Source: Bacteroidaceae bacterium (lineage in GTDB: Bacteria; Bacteroidota; Bacteroidia; Bacteroidales; Bacteroidaceae). Taken from it: a stretch of 64,000 nt of DNA. The notes beneath the pieces were generated by a model. That model was not told the DNA's origin, made no database searches, and saw nothing but the letters and a program-made list of their open reading frames with translations. The stretch lies in assembly GCA_900769465.1 (NCBI GenBank), contig CAAGGT010000110.1:1-64000 (forward strand). Direction: 5' to 3'. The position numbers were made by a program, and so were the translations under genes. Positions 44,641-53,652 of the stretch are shown here, one piece after another. Position 1 is the stretch's first letter, and the number at the start of each line of letters is the position of its first letter.

Positions 44641-47184
44641 ATGAAGAAACTGACTTTCTGCAAAAAAATCAACTGGAAAAGCATTGTACCGCACGTTGTT
44701 GCCGTACTCACATTCCTGGCACTTACACTTGTCTATTTCAGTCCTGTACTCGAGGGAAAGGACATTAAGCAGGATGACGCCATAGGCTCTATGGGTTGGG
44801 GCAAGGATGCACGCGACTATCACGAACAGAGCGGTGAATACAGCTATTGGTCAAATGCGATGTTTTCGGGAATGCCCTGCAACTACACTTTCTCACCGCA
44901 ACCCGACAATGTATTCAAGCCCATTGGCGAAGTGGTGACACTTAATGTATTCGGTGCATCATACAGACACATTGGATGCATTTTCCTCACATTCATCGGC
45001 TGCTACATCATGTTGCTGGCACTCGGCTGCAAATCATGGCTCGGCATTGCAGGCTCAATAGCCTACACATTGGGGTCATACAATTTCATAATCATTGATG
45101 CCGGACATATGAACAAGAGCCTTGTCATTGCCACTATGGCACCATTGATTGGAGGTATAATTCTATGCTACAGGCGCAAGCTGCTGACAGGCGCACTGAC
45201 GACATTGGTTTTCGCGGGATTGAACATCTATTGGAGCCACCAACAGGTGAGCTACTACCTGTTGCTCACAGCAATGATAATAGCAATCGTATATCTTGTA
45301 TACGCATACCGCGAAAAATGGCTCAAATACTATTTCAAGGCAACCGGAGTGTTGACTGTCGTTGCTGTATTGGCTGCAGCACCCGCCATTGGAATCCTGC
45401 TGCCGACAAGTGACTATGCCAAGTCATCAATGCGCGGAGGCTCCGAACTGAACGTAAAGGATGGCGAAAAGAGAACGGGACTAGACACTGAATATGCATT
45501 TGCCTGGAGTTACGGAAAAGCAGAGAGTCTTACCCTTTTAGTCCCCAACCTCTACGGCTCGGCCTCGAACTGCAATGTCGGCACGGAAAGTGAGCTCTAC
45601 AAGGGTTACCGGGAAATATTGGTTGACGGATATACCGATATGGTTCTTGAGCAGAACCCCAATGCAAGCAGAATGGAGGCGACACGATACATCACCGGCA
45701 ACCGCGAAATAATGAGGGAAATAGACAAGGAGGCTGCAAACTTTGCCCGCTATGCCCCCACATACTGGGGTGAACAGCCCGGAACATCGGGACCTGTGTA
45801 TGCAGGAGCAATCGTATGCTTCCTGTTTGTACTTGGGCTCATCATTGTCCGTGGCCCCGAGAAATGGTGGCTGCTTGCCGCTACCATTTTCTCGTTGGTT
45901 CTTGCCTGGGGCAACAACCTTGCAGGAATAAACAATTTCCTGTTCGAGCATATGCCGTTGTACAACAAGTTCCGCGCCCCGTCAATGGCTCTGGTGGTGA
46001 CAACGCTTGCAATGTCTGCACTTGCCATCCTTGCCGTAAAGCACTTTATGGAACATGCCAAGGAGGATGAAAAGATGCAGAAGGGTATGTATATCGCATT
46101 GGGAATTGTCGGTGGCATCACACTGCTTTTAGCCGTCGTCCCCGATACTTTCTTTGATTTCACATCAACATCTGACACACGTTTTGCACAAATTCCCGAA
46201 CTGCTCGATGCACTGATAAAACAGCGCCGAGATATGCTTGTGAGTGATGCCTGGCGCTCGTTTGCCTTCATCTTGGCAACGGTAGCCCTTATGTGGGCAT
46301 ATACTAGATACAGCCTCAAGCAGCACATTTTCATTGCCATACTTGGCCTGCTGTTCCTTGTGGATATGTGGCCGGTATGTAAACGTTTTGTAAACAACGA
46401 CAAGTTCATGCCCAAGAAGGAGACAACAGAAATACGCGAGACAACGGCCGACAGGCAGGTTAAAGAACTGGCCGGTAACGACAGAAACTACCGTGTGTTC
46501 AACCTCACCGACCACAACGGCCCGTTCAACGAAGCATTCACATCCTACAAGCACAAATCCATAGGAGGATACAGCCCTGCAAAACTTGCACGCTACCAGG
46601 ACATCATTGAACGATATTTGAGCCAGTTCAACCTGAATGTAATTTCAATGCTCAACACCCGCTTCTTCATCACCCCCGACGGAGTACAGGAGAACTACGA
46701 TGCATTCGGCAACTGTTGGCTTGCCGACAACATTGAATGGGTAGACGGTGCAAGCGAAGAGATTGCCGCCATTGAGAATATTGACAAACACACAGCCTAC
46801 ATTGACAACATGTGGCTTGAAAAGGTTGAAAACCCAGGACAATACAACAATGATGCGCCGGGTATCATAAGTATGTCGGAATACCGTAACCCCGGAAACA
46901 TCATCTACAAAAGCAATTGCGGTGCGCCTAAAATGGCCGTATTCTCCGAGGTATACTACAAGACCTGGAAAGCATACATTGACGGCAAGGAGGTAACCCC
47001 CATACGCGCGAACTACATACTCCGTGCATTGCCGTTGCCTGCCGGTGAACACACCATAGAATTCAAGTGTATTGATGAGCTTATGATAAAGAGCCACAAG
47101 TGGTCAACATATATGTCAATTCTTGTCGCACTTGTAATGCTTGCCATAGCCGGTTACGGATTTTACCGCTATATCAAGGAATGA
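44641..47184 (+). CDS. YfhO family membrane protein
   Basis: 847 residues with a dozen or more transmembrane helices in the first 540 residues, then a large soluble C-terminal domain ending in one helix (about 825-843). The GWGKDARDYHEQSGEYSYWSNAMFSGMP segment (about residues 55-82) is typical of YfhO (PF09586). Gram-positive homologues glycosylate teichoic or lipoteichoic acids by transferring sugar from a lipid carrier. In Bacteroidota the target is unknown. Placed among glycosyltransferase genes; it overlaps the next gene by four bases (ATGA). Confidence 0.85.
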   Translation: MKKLTFCKKINWKSIVPHVVAVLTFLALTLVYFSPVLEGKDIKQDDAIGSMGWGKDARDYHEQSGEYSYWSNAMFSGMPCNYTFSPQPDNVFKPIGEVVTLNVFGASYRHIGCIFLTFIGCYIMLLALGCKSWLGIAGSIAYTLGSYNFIIIDAGHMNKSLVIATMAPLIGGIILCYRRKLLTGALTTLVFAGLNIYWSHQQVSYYLLLTAMIIAIVYLVYAYREKWLKYYFKATGVLTVVAVLAAAPAIGILLPTSDYAKSSMRGGSELNVKDGEKRTGLDTEYAFAWSYGKAESLTLLVPNLYGSASNCNVGTESELYKGYREILVDGYTDMVLEQNPNASRMEATRYITGNREIMREIDKEAANFARYAPTYWGEQPGTSGPVYAGAIVCFLFVLGLIIVRGPEKWWLLAATIFSLVLAWGNNLAGINNFLFEHMPLYNKFRAPSMALVVTTLAMSALAILAVKHFMEHAKEDEKMQKGMYIALGIVGGITLLLAVVPDTFFDFTSTSDTRFAQIPELLDALIKQRRDMLVSDAWRSFAFILATVALMWAYTRYSLKQHIFIAILGLLFLVDMWPVCKRFVNNDKFMPKKETTEIRETTADRQVKELAGNDRNYRVFNLTDHNGPFNEAFTSYKHKSIGGYSPAKLARYQDIIERYLSQFNLNVISMLNTRFFITPDGVQENYDAFGNCWLADNIEWVDGASEEIAAIENIDKHTAYIDNMWLEKVENPGQYNNDAPGIISMSEYRNPGNIIYKSNCGAPKMAVFSEVYYKTWKAYIDGKEVTPIRANYILRALPLPAGEHTIEFKCIDELMIKSHKWSTYMSILVALVMLAIAGYGFYRYIKE

Positions 47185-47930
47185 GAATGGAAAGGAAACC
47201 TAAATTTTCAATAATAACCATCACGTTCAATGCGGCAGCAGTCATAGAGCCGACATTGAAGAGTGTCCTGGCGCAGACATACACCAACTATGAATACCTT
47301 CTCATTGACGGTGGATCAAAGGATGACACTGTGGAGAAAGCCAGAAAAAGCGGCATTGAGTTCGCACACATAGTGAGCGAACCCGACAACGGGCTGTATG
47401 ACGCCATGAACAAAGGTATAGCCCTTGCCAGCGGCGACTATCTCTGTTTCTTGAATGCCGGTGATGCATTCTATGCACCCGAAACACTGCAGACAATAGC
47501 AGATGCCGCGACAGCGGAGGAGAGTTTGCCCGACGTGCTGTACGGTGAAACAGCCGAAGTCGACGAGGCACGTAATTTCGTAAGGATGCGCCGCCTGCAG
47601 GCACCGGAGAGACTCACCTGGCGTAGCTTCAGGAGCGGAATGCTGGTATGTCACCAGGCTTTTTATGCAAAACGTGAAATAGCACCGATGTACGATTTGC
47701 AGTATCGTCTTTCGGCCGATGTCGACTGGTGCATTAAGGTTATGAAAAAGGCAAAAAAACTTGTTAATGTAAACGCCACCGTTGTAAATTATTTGCAAAA
47801 TGGGTTATCTTTGCAACACCACCGTGCTTCACTGAAGGAGCGTTTCTGGATAATGAGCAGACACTACGGACTGTTGCCAACAATCGGCCGCCACCTGTGG
47901 TTCATTGTCCGCGCTATAATAAAAAGATGA
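47181..47930 (+). CDS. Glycosyltransferase family 2 (GT-A)
   Basis: 249 residues from the ATG at 47181, whose TGA overlap with the upstream stop shows coupling; an alternative ATG lies at 47187. GT-A core: KFSIITITFNAAAVIEPTLK, LAQTYTNYEYLLIDGGSKDD, EPDNGLYDAMNKGIALASGD and LCFLNAGD (about residues 90-98). WcaA-like, adds a sugar from a nucleotide donor. An apparent promoter for the next gene lies in its 3' part. Confidence 0.88.
   Translation: MRMERKPKFSIITITFNAAAVIEPTLKSVLAQTYTNYEYLLIDGGSKDDTVEKARKSGIEFAHIVSEPDNGLYDAMNKGIALASGDYLCFLNAGDAFYAPETLQTIADAATAEESLPDVLYGETAEVDEARNFVRMRRLQAPERLTWRSFRSGMLVCHQAFYAKREIAPMYDLQYRLSADVDWCIKVMKKAKKLVNVNATVVNYLQNGLSLQHHRASLKERFWIMSRHYGLLPTIGRHLWFIVRAIIKR
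47782..47813 (+). promoter_or_regulatory. Putative internal promoter for the aminopeptidase gene
   Basis: TTG (47782-47784), a 21-base spacer, TATCTTTG (47806-47813), all inside the glycosyltransferase reading frame. It would yield a leader of about 135 bases to the ATG at 47954, allowing the peptidase to be expressed apart from the glycan cluster. Confidence 0.45.
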
Positions 47931-47953
47931 AATAACAACAAAAACCTATAACT

Positions 47954-49345
47954 ATGTTTTCAAAAGAGACTTATATTGCACGCCGACAGGCGTTGAAGGA
48001 GAAGATGGGTAGCGGCCTGTTGCTGTTCCTCGGTAACAATTTTACAGGAATGAACTATGCCGACAATGCATACCACTTCCGCCAGGACTCTACCTTCCTG
48101 TACTATTTCGCATCGGACTACGAAGGCCTTGCAGCCATTATCGATATCGACAACGACAAGGAAATCATCTTCGGTGACGAGCTTACTATCGATGCCATTG
48201 TGTGGACAGGCGTACAACCCACCATAAAGGAGAAATGCGAACGCGTGGGAATAACACTCACACGCCCAATGGCCGACCTTGCCACATACCTGAAGGATGC
48301 ACAGGGCAAAGGACAGGAAATCCACTTCCTCCCCCCTTACCGTGGCGAACATCAGGTATGGTTGCAGGAACTGCTGGGCATCAACCCAGCCGAGCAGGCA
48401 GACAAAGCCTCGTTGAAACTGGTGAAAGCAATCATCTCACAACGCAACTACAAGAGTGAAGAGGAGATTGCACAGATTGAAGAGGCTGTGAACGTATCCG
48501 TGGACATGCACTGCGCAGCAATGCGTGCCGTACGCCCCGGAACAACCGAAGCGCAGATTGTTGCTGTTGTACAGGCCGAGGCACAGAAGCACAATTTCGG
48601 GCTTTCATTCCCGGTCATCGCAACCATCAACGGACAGACACTGCACAACCACGCATACGGTACCGCGCCTTTGAAAGATGGACAGATGCTGCTGCTTGAC
48701 AGCGGTTGCGAGAATGCGATGCACTATGCCGGCGACCTCACATCGACTATTCCTGTCGGCAGACAGTTTACCGAACAGCAGCGCAACGTATGCAACATAC
48801 TGCGCCGCGCACACCTTGTGGCAACCAATAGCCTGCGCCCAGGCATTGAATACCGTGAAGTACACAAACTCGTGCTTACCGAGATTGCCAAAGGTATGAT
48901 TGATTTGGGACTGATGAAGGGTGACCCGGTAGAGGCTTCTGTTGCAGGAGCAACTTGTATGTTCATGCCCCACGGTCTTGGCCATATGATGGGACTCGAT
49001 GTTCATGATATGGAGAACTTTGGCGAGGTACACGTGGGTTACGAGGAGGGCCGCACAAAAAGCCCGCTCTTCGGATGGAAATCGTTGCGCCTTGCAAAGG
49101 CTTTGGAGCCAGGCTTTGTATTTACCGTTGAACCCGGTATCTACTTTATCCCGGACCTCATTGACAAATGGCGCGCCGAGAAGCAGTTCACCGATTTCAT
49201 CTGCTACGACAAACTAGATGCGTGGAAAACATTCGGCGGAATGCGCGGCGAAGAGGATTACTATGTGTTTGAGGGCGGCGCACGTCGCTTGGGCAAATAC
49301 AAGCCAATGTCGCCCGAGGAGATTGAGGAAGAACACAACAAATAA
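47954..49345 (+). CDS. pepP: Xaa-Pro aminopeptidase (aminopeptidase P, M24B)
   Basis: 463 residues. N-terminal aminopeptidase P domain to about residue 175. The pita-bread metallopeptidase domain follows with metal ligands in LLLDSGCENAMHYAGDLTST (two Asp, about 247-266), HGLGHMMGLDVHD (His, about 340-352) and FTVEPGIYF (Glu, about 393-401), plus a late Glu. Removes N-terminal residues before proline; it looks complete with no signal peptide, so it is cytoplasmic. Ends at a strong bidirectional terminator. Confidence 0.93.
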   Translation: MFSKETYIARRQALKEKMGSGLLLFLGNNFTGMNYADNAYHFRQDSTFLYYFASDYEGLAAIIDIDNDKEIIFGDELTIDAIVWTGVQPTIKEKCERVGITLTRPMADLATYLKDAQGKGQEIHFLPPYRGEHQVWLQELLGINPAEQADKASLKLVKAIISQRNYKSEEEIAQIEEAVNVSVDMHCAAMRAVRPGTTEAQIVAVVQAEAQKHNFGLSFPVIATINGQTLHNHAYGTAPLKDGQMLLLDSGCENAMHYAGDLTSTIPVGRQFTEQQRNVCNILRRAHLVATNSLRPGIEYREVHKLVLTEIAKGMIDLGLMKGDPVEASVAGATCMFMPHGLGHMMGLDVHDMENFGEVHVGYEEGRTKSPLFGWKSLRLAKALEPGFVFTVEPGIYFIPDLIDKWRAEKQFTDFICYDKLDAWKTFGGMRGEEDYYVFEGGARRLGKYKPMSPEEIEEEHNK

Positions 49346-49388
49346 AACACAATACGGGGTAGCTGATTGCTACCCCGTATTGTGTTTT
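49344..49388. terminator. Bidirectional terminator between pepP and the FabK-like gene
   Basis: A perfect 20-base-pair stem (49344-49363 with 49369-49388), loop TGATT, with AAAA at one foot and TTTT at the other. The pepP stop codon overlaps its first base pairs. Confidence 0.92.
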
Positions 49389-49413
49389 ATATATTATCGG
49401 ACATCACTACCGC

Positions 49414-50358
49414 TCAACACAGCCTACCCATCCGCTCCTTCATAACCTTTTCAGCACCCAGGATAATATCCTCAATGATAGCCGCGGCAGGCTCAATCCT
49501 CTTTACCATACCGGCACACTCACCGGCCATATAGCTACCGTTGATGTCACCCTCCTGCACTGCCTTGCGGAGCGCACCGCCACCAAAGGCAAGAATATCC
49601 TCGGAGGTCACATTGGGGTCACTCTCCATCTTTGCAAAATTCCTTGAGAACGGAGTCTTCAACGAACGCACCGGGTGTCCCAGAGACTTGCCCGTAACAA
49701 TTGTTGATATATCGGTTGCCTTGATAAGCTTTTCCTTATAGTTTGAATGTGCCGTACACTCCGTAGCCAGAATGAAACGTGTTCCCACCTGCACAGCATC
49801 GGCACCGAGCATGAACGCAGCTGCTGCGCCTCTGCCATCACATATGCCACCGGCCGCAATGACGGGAATTGTCACAGCATCCACAATTTGCGGAACAAGA
49901 GGCATCGTATGCAGCTCGCCCACGTGACCACCAGACTCGGCCCCTTCGGCAACAAGCGCATCGGCACCTGCCGCCTGCATCTTTATCGCAAGAGCAACCG
50001 ATGCCACCACGGGAATGACTTTTATGCCGTTCTCCTTCCACAACGACATATATTTTGCGGGTGAACCGGCGCCTGTAGTAAGCACCTTCACACCCTCTTC
50101 TACAACCATCTGTGCTATCTCGTCGGCATTAGGCGCTTGTAGCATGATATTCACCCCGAATGGTTTGTCGGTCATGGCTTTGCATTTACGCACCTCGTTC
50201 CTAACGGCTTCAGTACCTGTATTTATTGAGGTTATCAGTCCCAGACCGCCGGCATTGGACACAGCCGCTGCAAGTGATGCATCTGCCACCCAAGCCATAC
50301 CACCCTGAAATATAGGATGCTCTATACCTAATATTTCACATATTCTGCTTTTAATCAT
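49414..50358 (-). CDS. FabK-like flavin enoyl-ACP reductase / nitronate monooxygenase family
   Basis: 314 residues. TIM-barrel FMN enzyme: start EHPIFQGGMAWVADASLAAAVSNAGGLGLI, GVKVLTTGAGSPAKYM (about 90-105), VAEGAESGGHVGE (about 134-146, the catalytic-type His), PVIAAGGICDGRGAAAAFMLGADAVQVGTRF (about 165-195). This arrangement resembles FabK (enoyl-ACP reductase II) more than nitronate monooxygenase, though automatic annotations mix the two. If FabK, it performs the last step of fatty-acid elongation. Single gene. Confidence 0.8.
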   Translation of the reverse strand: MIKSRICEILGIEHPIFQGGMAWVADASLAAAVSNAGGLGLITSINTGTEAVRNEVRKCKAMTDKPFGVNIMLQAPNADEIAQMVVEEGVKVLTTGAGSPAKYMSLWKENGIKVIPVVASVALAIKMQAAGADALVAEGAESGGHVGELHTMPLVPQIVDAVTIPVIAAGGICDGRGAAAAFMLGADAVQVGTRFILATECTAHSNYKEKLIKATDISTIVTGKSLGHPVRSLKTPFSRNFAKMESDPNVTSEDILAFGGGALRKAVQEGDINGSYMAGECAGMVKRIEPAAAIIEDIILGAEKVMKERMGRLC

Positions 50359-50389
50359 AAAAGAGTCACTTTGTCATCCAATAAGACTA

Positions 50390-50397
50390 CAAATGTA
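50390..50397 (-). promoter_or_regulatory. Promoter -7 element of the FabK-like gene
   Basis: TACATTTG on the minus strand, 31 bases before the ATG. No TTTG at -33. Confidence 0.45.
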
Positions 50398-50509
50398 TAT
50401 CATTCAAGTCAAGCCTGATACCGAATTAACAGAGTTTAACAATAGGGCGAAGATTTGTCCGAAGTACAGGACAAAACCCGCACCATATGCCGACGGAGAG
50501 AGCGGTGCA

Positions 50510-50683
50510 TCAATCACCAATCCCTTCGAGGTGGCGGAAACGGTTGACAAACCTTTTCAAACGTTTCTTTGTAGAAATATCGGGGTGATAACCGGCATTA
50601 CGTTTCCTGCGTCCCAGCTTTACTGCGGCCTTGACACAGAATGCCACAACAAGAACTCCAATTATTACAATCCAAACAGTCAT
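50510..50683 (-). CDS. Small membrane protein of unknown function
   Basis: 57 residues from the ATG at 50683; an in-frame start eight codons upstream is possible. One hydrophobic helix (about residues 2-21, TVWIVIIGVLVVAFCVKAA) followed by a basic, Arg/Lys-rich cytoplasmic part (RRKRNAG, KKRLKRFVNRF). The N-out hydrophobic, C-in positive pattern favours this reading over the overlapping forward frame at 50393-50698, which has no such logic. No family recognised; it is not linked to a neighbour. Confidence 0.4.
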   Translation of the reverse strand: MTVWIVIIGVLVVAFCVKAAVKLGRRKRNAGYHPDISTKKRLKRFVNRFRHLEGIGD

Positions 50684-50865
50684 AATCACAGGCTTTAAGG
50701 TCAACAATCGGGAATTACCGTCTGCAATGTAGCAAAAAGTTCCAACAAATCAAAAAAGAGCCCTCTTTATTTAACAAAAAACAAAAAAACGGAGGCATCG
50801 GAGGGGGTGCCCCGGCGTCTGCAATAATTTATTATACTGTTGATAACTTATCTTGCTTTTTAACA

Positions 50866-50894
50866 TTGTTATTTGAGTGAAATAATTATATTTG
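50866..50894 (+). promoter_or_regulatory. Promoter of nrdD
   Basis: TATATTTG (50887-50894) is an exact TAnnTTTG, with TTG 18 bases upstream (50866-50868). The leader to the ATG is about 34 bases. No NrdR-box-like pair was recognised. Confidence 0.55.
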
Positions 50895-50932
50895 CACTAT
50901 TCTATTTGGAAACAAAAAATCCTTAAACATAT

Positions 50933-53140
50933 ATGATTCAGACTGTTGTTAAGCGCGACGGACGCATCGTCGGCTTTAATGAAGAGAAAATTATTACAGC
51001 AATCCGTAAGGCAATGCTTCACACCGATATGGGTGAAGATATGTCACTTATCCGCCAAATTACCGACCGCATATCATTCAAGGGAGATGCGCAGATGACA
51101 GTGGAAGATATCCAGGATATGGTAGAATTGGAACTGATGAAAAGTAGCCGCAAGGATGTGGCAAAACAGTACATCTCTTACCGTAACAAACGTCGCATTG
51201 CACGCAAAGCAAAGACAAGAGATGTTTTTCAGGAAATCATCAATATCCAGTCAAATGACGTAACGCGCGAGAATGCAAATATGAACGCCGACACACCAGC
51301 CGGTATGATGATGAAGTTTGCAAGCGAAACAACAAAACCATTTGTCGACGATTTCCTTTTGAGCGAGGATGTCAACGATGCTGTACACAACAACTATCTG
51401 CACATACACGACAAAGACTACTACCCAACAAAGAGCCTCACCTGTTGCCAACACCCGCTTGACAACATCCTGCTGAACGGATTCAATGCCGGTCACGGTG
51501 AGTCGCGCCCGGCAAAGCGCATTGAGACTGCAAGCATCATTGCCTGCATATCAATGGAGACCGCACAGAATGAGATGCACGGCGGACAGGCAATCCCGGC
51601 TTTTGATTTCTATCTTGCACCCTATGTACGCTCAAGTTTTATTGAGGAACTGAAAGCAATCGAGGAACTCACCGGAGCCGACTACTCACATCTCTACAAC
51701 AAGAAGGTTGAAGACTATATCTCACAACCTCTTGATTTCCTAAGCGGCGACGAGCGCATCCTGCAGCACGCAATAAACAAAACAGTAGCCCGTGTACACC
51801 AGGCAATGGAAGCCTTCATTCACAATATGAACACCATACACTCACGCGGTGGAAACCAGGTTGTGTTCAGTTCAATCAACTACGGAACCGACACATCGGC
51901 CGAAGGTCGTTGCATCATCCGCGAGCTTCTCAATAGCACATATCGCGGTGTAGGCAATGGCGAGACAGCCATCTTCCCAATTCAGATTTGGAAGAAAAAA
52001 CGCGGTGTCAGCTACCTGCCGACAGACCGCAACTATGACCTCTATCAACTTGCCTGCAAGGTTACGGCACGCCGTTTCTTCCCCAATTTCCTTAACCTTG
52101 ATGCAACATTCAACCAGAGCGAAGAGTGGAGAGAGGATGACCCAAAGCGCTATTTGCACGAGGTGGCTACAATGGGTTGCCGCACCCGCGTATATGAGAA
52201 CCGTTTCGGACCAAAGACATCTGTTGGTCGTGGCAACCTGTCATTCTCAACAATCAACATTGTTCGCCTTGCGATAGAGTGCATGGATATCAAGAACCAG
52301 GATGAGCGTATTGCCCTCTTCTTTGCAAAACTCGACGGTCTGCTGGAGATTACAGCACGCCAGTTGCACGAACGTATGGAGTTCCAAAAGAGCGCCTTTG
52401 CAAAGCAATTCCCCCTGCTAATGTCGGCACTATGGGTAGGATGTGACAAACTGAAGGCAGGCGACACTATTGCACCGGTAATTAATCAGGGTACATTGGG
52501 TATTGGTTTCATTGGCCTTGCTGAGTGTCTTGTTGCACTCACAGGCAAGCACCATGGCGAGAGCCAGGAGGCACAGGAACTGGGTGTGCGCATTATCACT
52601 TATATGCGTGACCGCGCCAACGACTTCTCTGAGCAGTACCAGCACAACTACAGTATACTTGCAACACCGGCCGAGGGACTGTCGGGCCGATTTACACGAG
52701 GCGACCGCAAACGCTTTGGTGTACTCCCCGGAATCACAGACCGTGAATACTACACAAACAGCAACCACGTTCCGGTATACTACAAGTGCAGCGCACGCCA
52801 CAAGGCCGAGATTGAGGCACCATACCACGACCTCACACGCGGTGGTCACATATTCTACGTTGAGATAGACGGTGATGCGACACATAACCCCGAGGCCATA
52901 ATGAAAGTTGTTGATATGATGGACGAGTACAACATCGGCTATGGTTCAGTAAACCACAACCGCAACCGTTGTCTTGATTGTGGCTTTGAGAACTCAACAA
53001 AGAATCTTGAGGAATGCCCAAAATGCGGCAGCAAGAACCTTGACAAGCTGCAGCGTATCACTGGTTACCTTGTAGGTACAACCGACCGTTGGAACAAGGC
53101 AAAGCTTTCTGAGCTTAACGACCGCGTAATACACGAATAA
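50933..53140 (+). CDS. nrdD: Anaerobic ribonucleoside-triphosphate reductase NrdD
   Basis: 735 residues. N-terminal ATP-cone (residues about 3-95, starting VVKRDGRIVGFNEEKI) for allosteric control. Catalytic barrel with HNNYLHIHDKDYYPTKSLTCCQHPL (about 147-171) and QGTLGIGFIGLAECLVALTG. A zinc site CLDCGFEN..CPKCGSKN (about 680-705) is followed by RITGYLVGT, in which Gly711 is the expected glycyl radical. It makes dNTPs under anoxia after activation by NrdG, whose gene starts 11 bases downstream. Confidence 0.96.
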   Translation: MIQTVVKRDGRIVGFNEEKIITAIRKAMLHTDMGEDMSLIRQITDRISFKGDAQMTVEDIQDMVELELMKSSRKDVAKQYISYRNKRRIARKAKTRDVFQEIINIQSNDVTRENANMNADTPAGMMMKFASETTKPFVDDFLLSEDVNDAVHNNYLHIHDKDYYPTKSLTCCQHPLDNILLNGFNAGHGESRPAKRIETASIIACISMETAQNEMHGGQAIPAFDFYLAPYVRSSFIEELKAIEELTGADYSHLYNKKVEDYISQPLDFLSGDERILQHAINKTVARVHQAMEAFIHNMNTIHSRGGNQVVFSSINYGTDTSAEGRCIIRELLNSTYRGVGNGETAIFPIQIWKKKRGVSYLPTDRNYDLYQLACKVTARRFFPNFLNLDATFNQSEEWREDDPKRYLHEVATMGCRTRVYENRFGPKTSVGRGNLSFSTINIVRLAIECMDIKNQDERIALFFAKLDGLLEITARQLHERMEFQKSAFAKQFPLLMSALWVGCDKLKAGDTIAPVINQGTLGIGFIGLAECLVALTGKHHGESQEAQELGVRIITYMRDRANDFSEQYQHNYSILATPAEGLSGRFTRGDRKRFGVLPGITDREYYTNSNHVPVYYKCSARHKAEIEAPYHDLTRGGHIFYVEIDGDATHNPEAIMKVVDMMDEYNIGYGSVNHNRNRCLDCGFENSTKNLEECPKCGSKNLDKLQRITGYLVGTTDRWNKAKLSELNDRVIHE

Positions 53141-53151
53141 TCAATCTTGAT

Positions 53152-53646
53152 ATGGCAACAATCTCCATTCTTGATATAGTGGAAGATACAACAGTAGATG
53201 GACCGGGGTTTCGCACCTCGGTCTATTCTTCGGGTTGCCCTCACCATTGCCCCGGTTGCCACAACCCGCAATCCTGGAACATAGAAAACGGACACCCGGT
53301 TGAAACAGAGGAGATACTCAAGGTCATACTGGACGACCCTTTTGCCGATGTGACATTCTCAGGCGGAGACCCAATGTTCCAACCACAGGGGTTTACAGAA
53401 CTTGCAAAAGCCATCAAGCAGCAGAGCAGCAAGAATATCTGGTGCTACACCGGGTTCCTGTTCGAGGATTTGTTGCAGAACCCCTCACAAAAGGCACTGC
53501 TTGAGCAGATAGACGTGCTTGTAGACGGACGATTCATCGAGGCTCTGAAGGACGAAGAACTGCGTTTTCGTGGCAGCAGCAACCAACGTATTATAGATGT
53601 GCAGGCATCGCTAAAAAAAGGCAAGACAATAGTAATGGATGTATAA
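53152..53646 (+). CDS. nrdG: Anaerobic ribonucleotide reductase activating protein NrdG
   Basis: 164 residues. Radical SAM enzyme with CPHHCPGCHNPQSW (about residues 26-39), i.e. the CX3CX2C cluster motif, then FSGGDPMFQP for SAM binding. It generates the glycyl radical on NrdD. Standard length. Its 3' end faces a decayed FISUMP gene six bases away. Confidence 0.95.
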   Translation: MATISILDIVEDTTVDGPGFRTSVYSSGCPHHCPGCHNPQSWNIENGHPVETEEILKVILDDPFADVTFSGGDPMFQPQGFTELAKAIKQQSSKNIWCYTGFLFEDLLQNPSQKALLEQIDVLVDGRFIEALKDEELRFRGSSNQRIIDVQASLKKGKTIVMDV

Positions 53647-53652
53647 TACAAG

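Noticed and set aside
50393..50698. Forward 101-codon frame
   Set aside because: It starts over the promoter of the FabK-like gene, shows no signal peptide, helix pattern or family, and overlaps a more plausible small membrane protein on the other strand.
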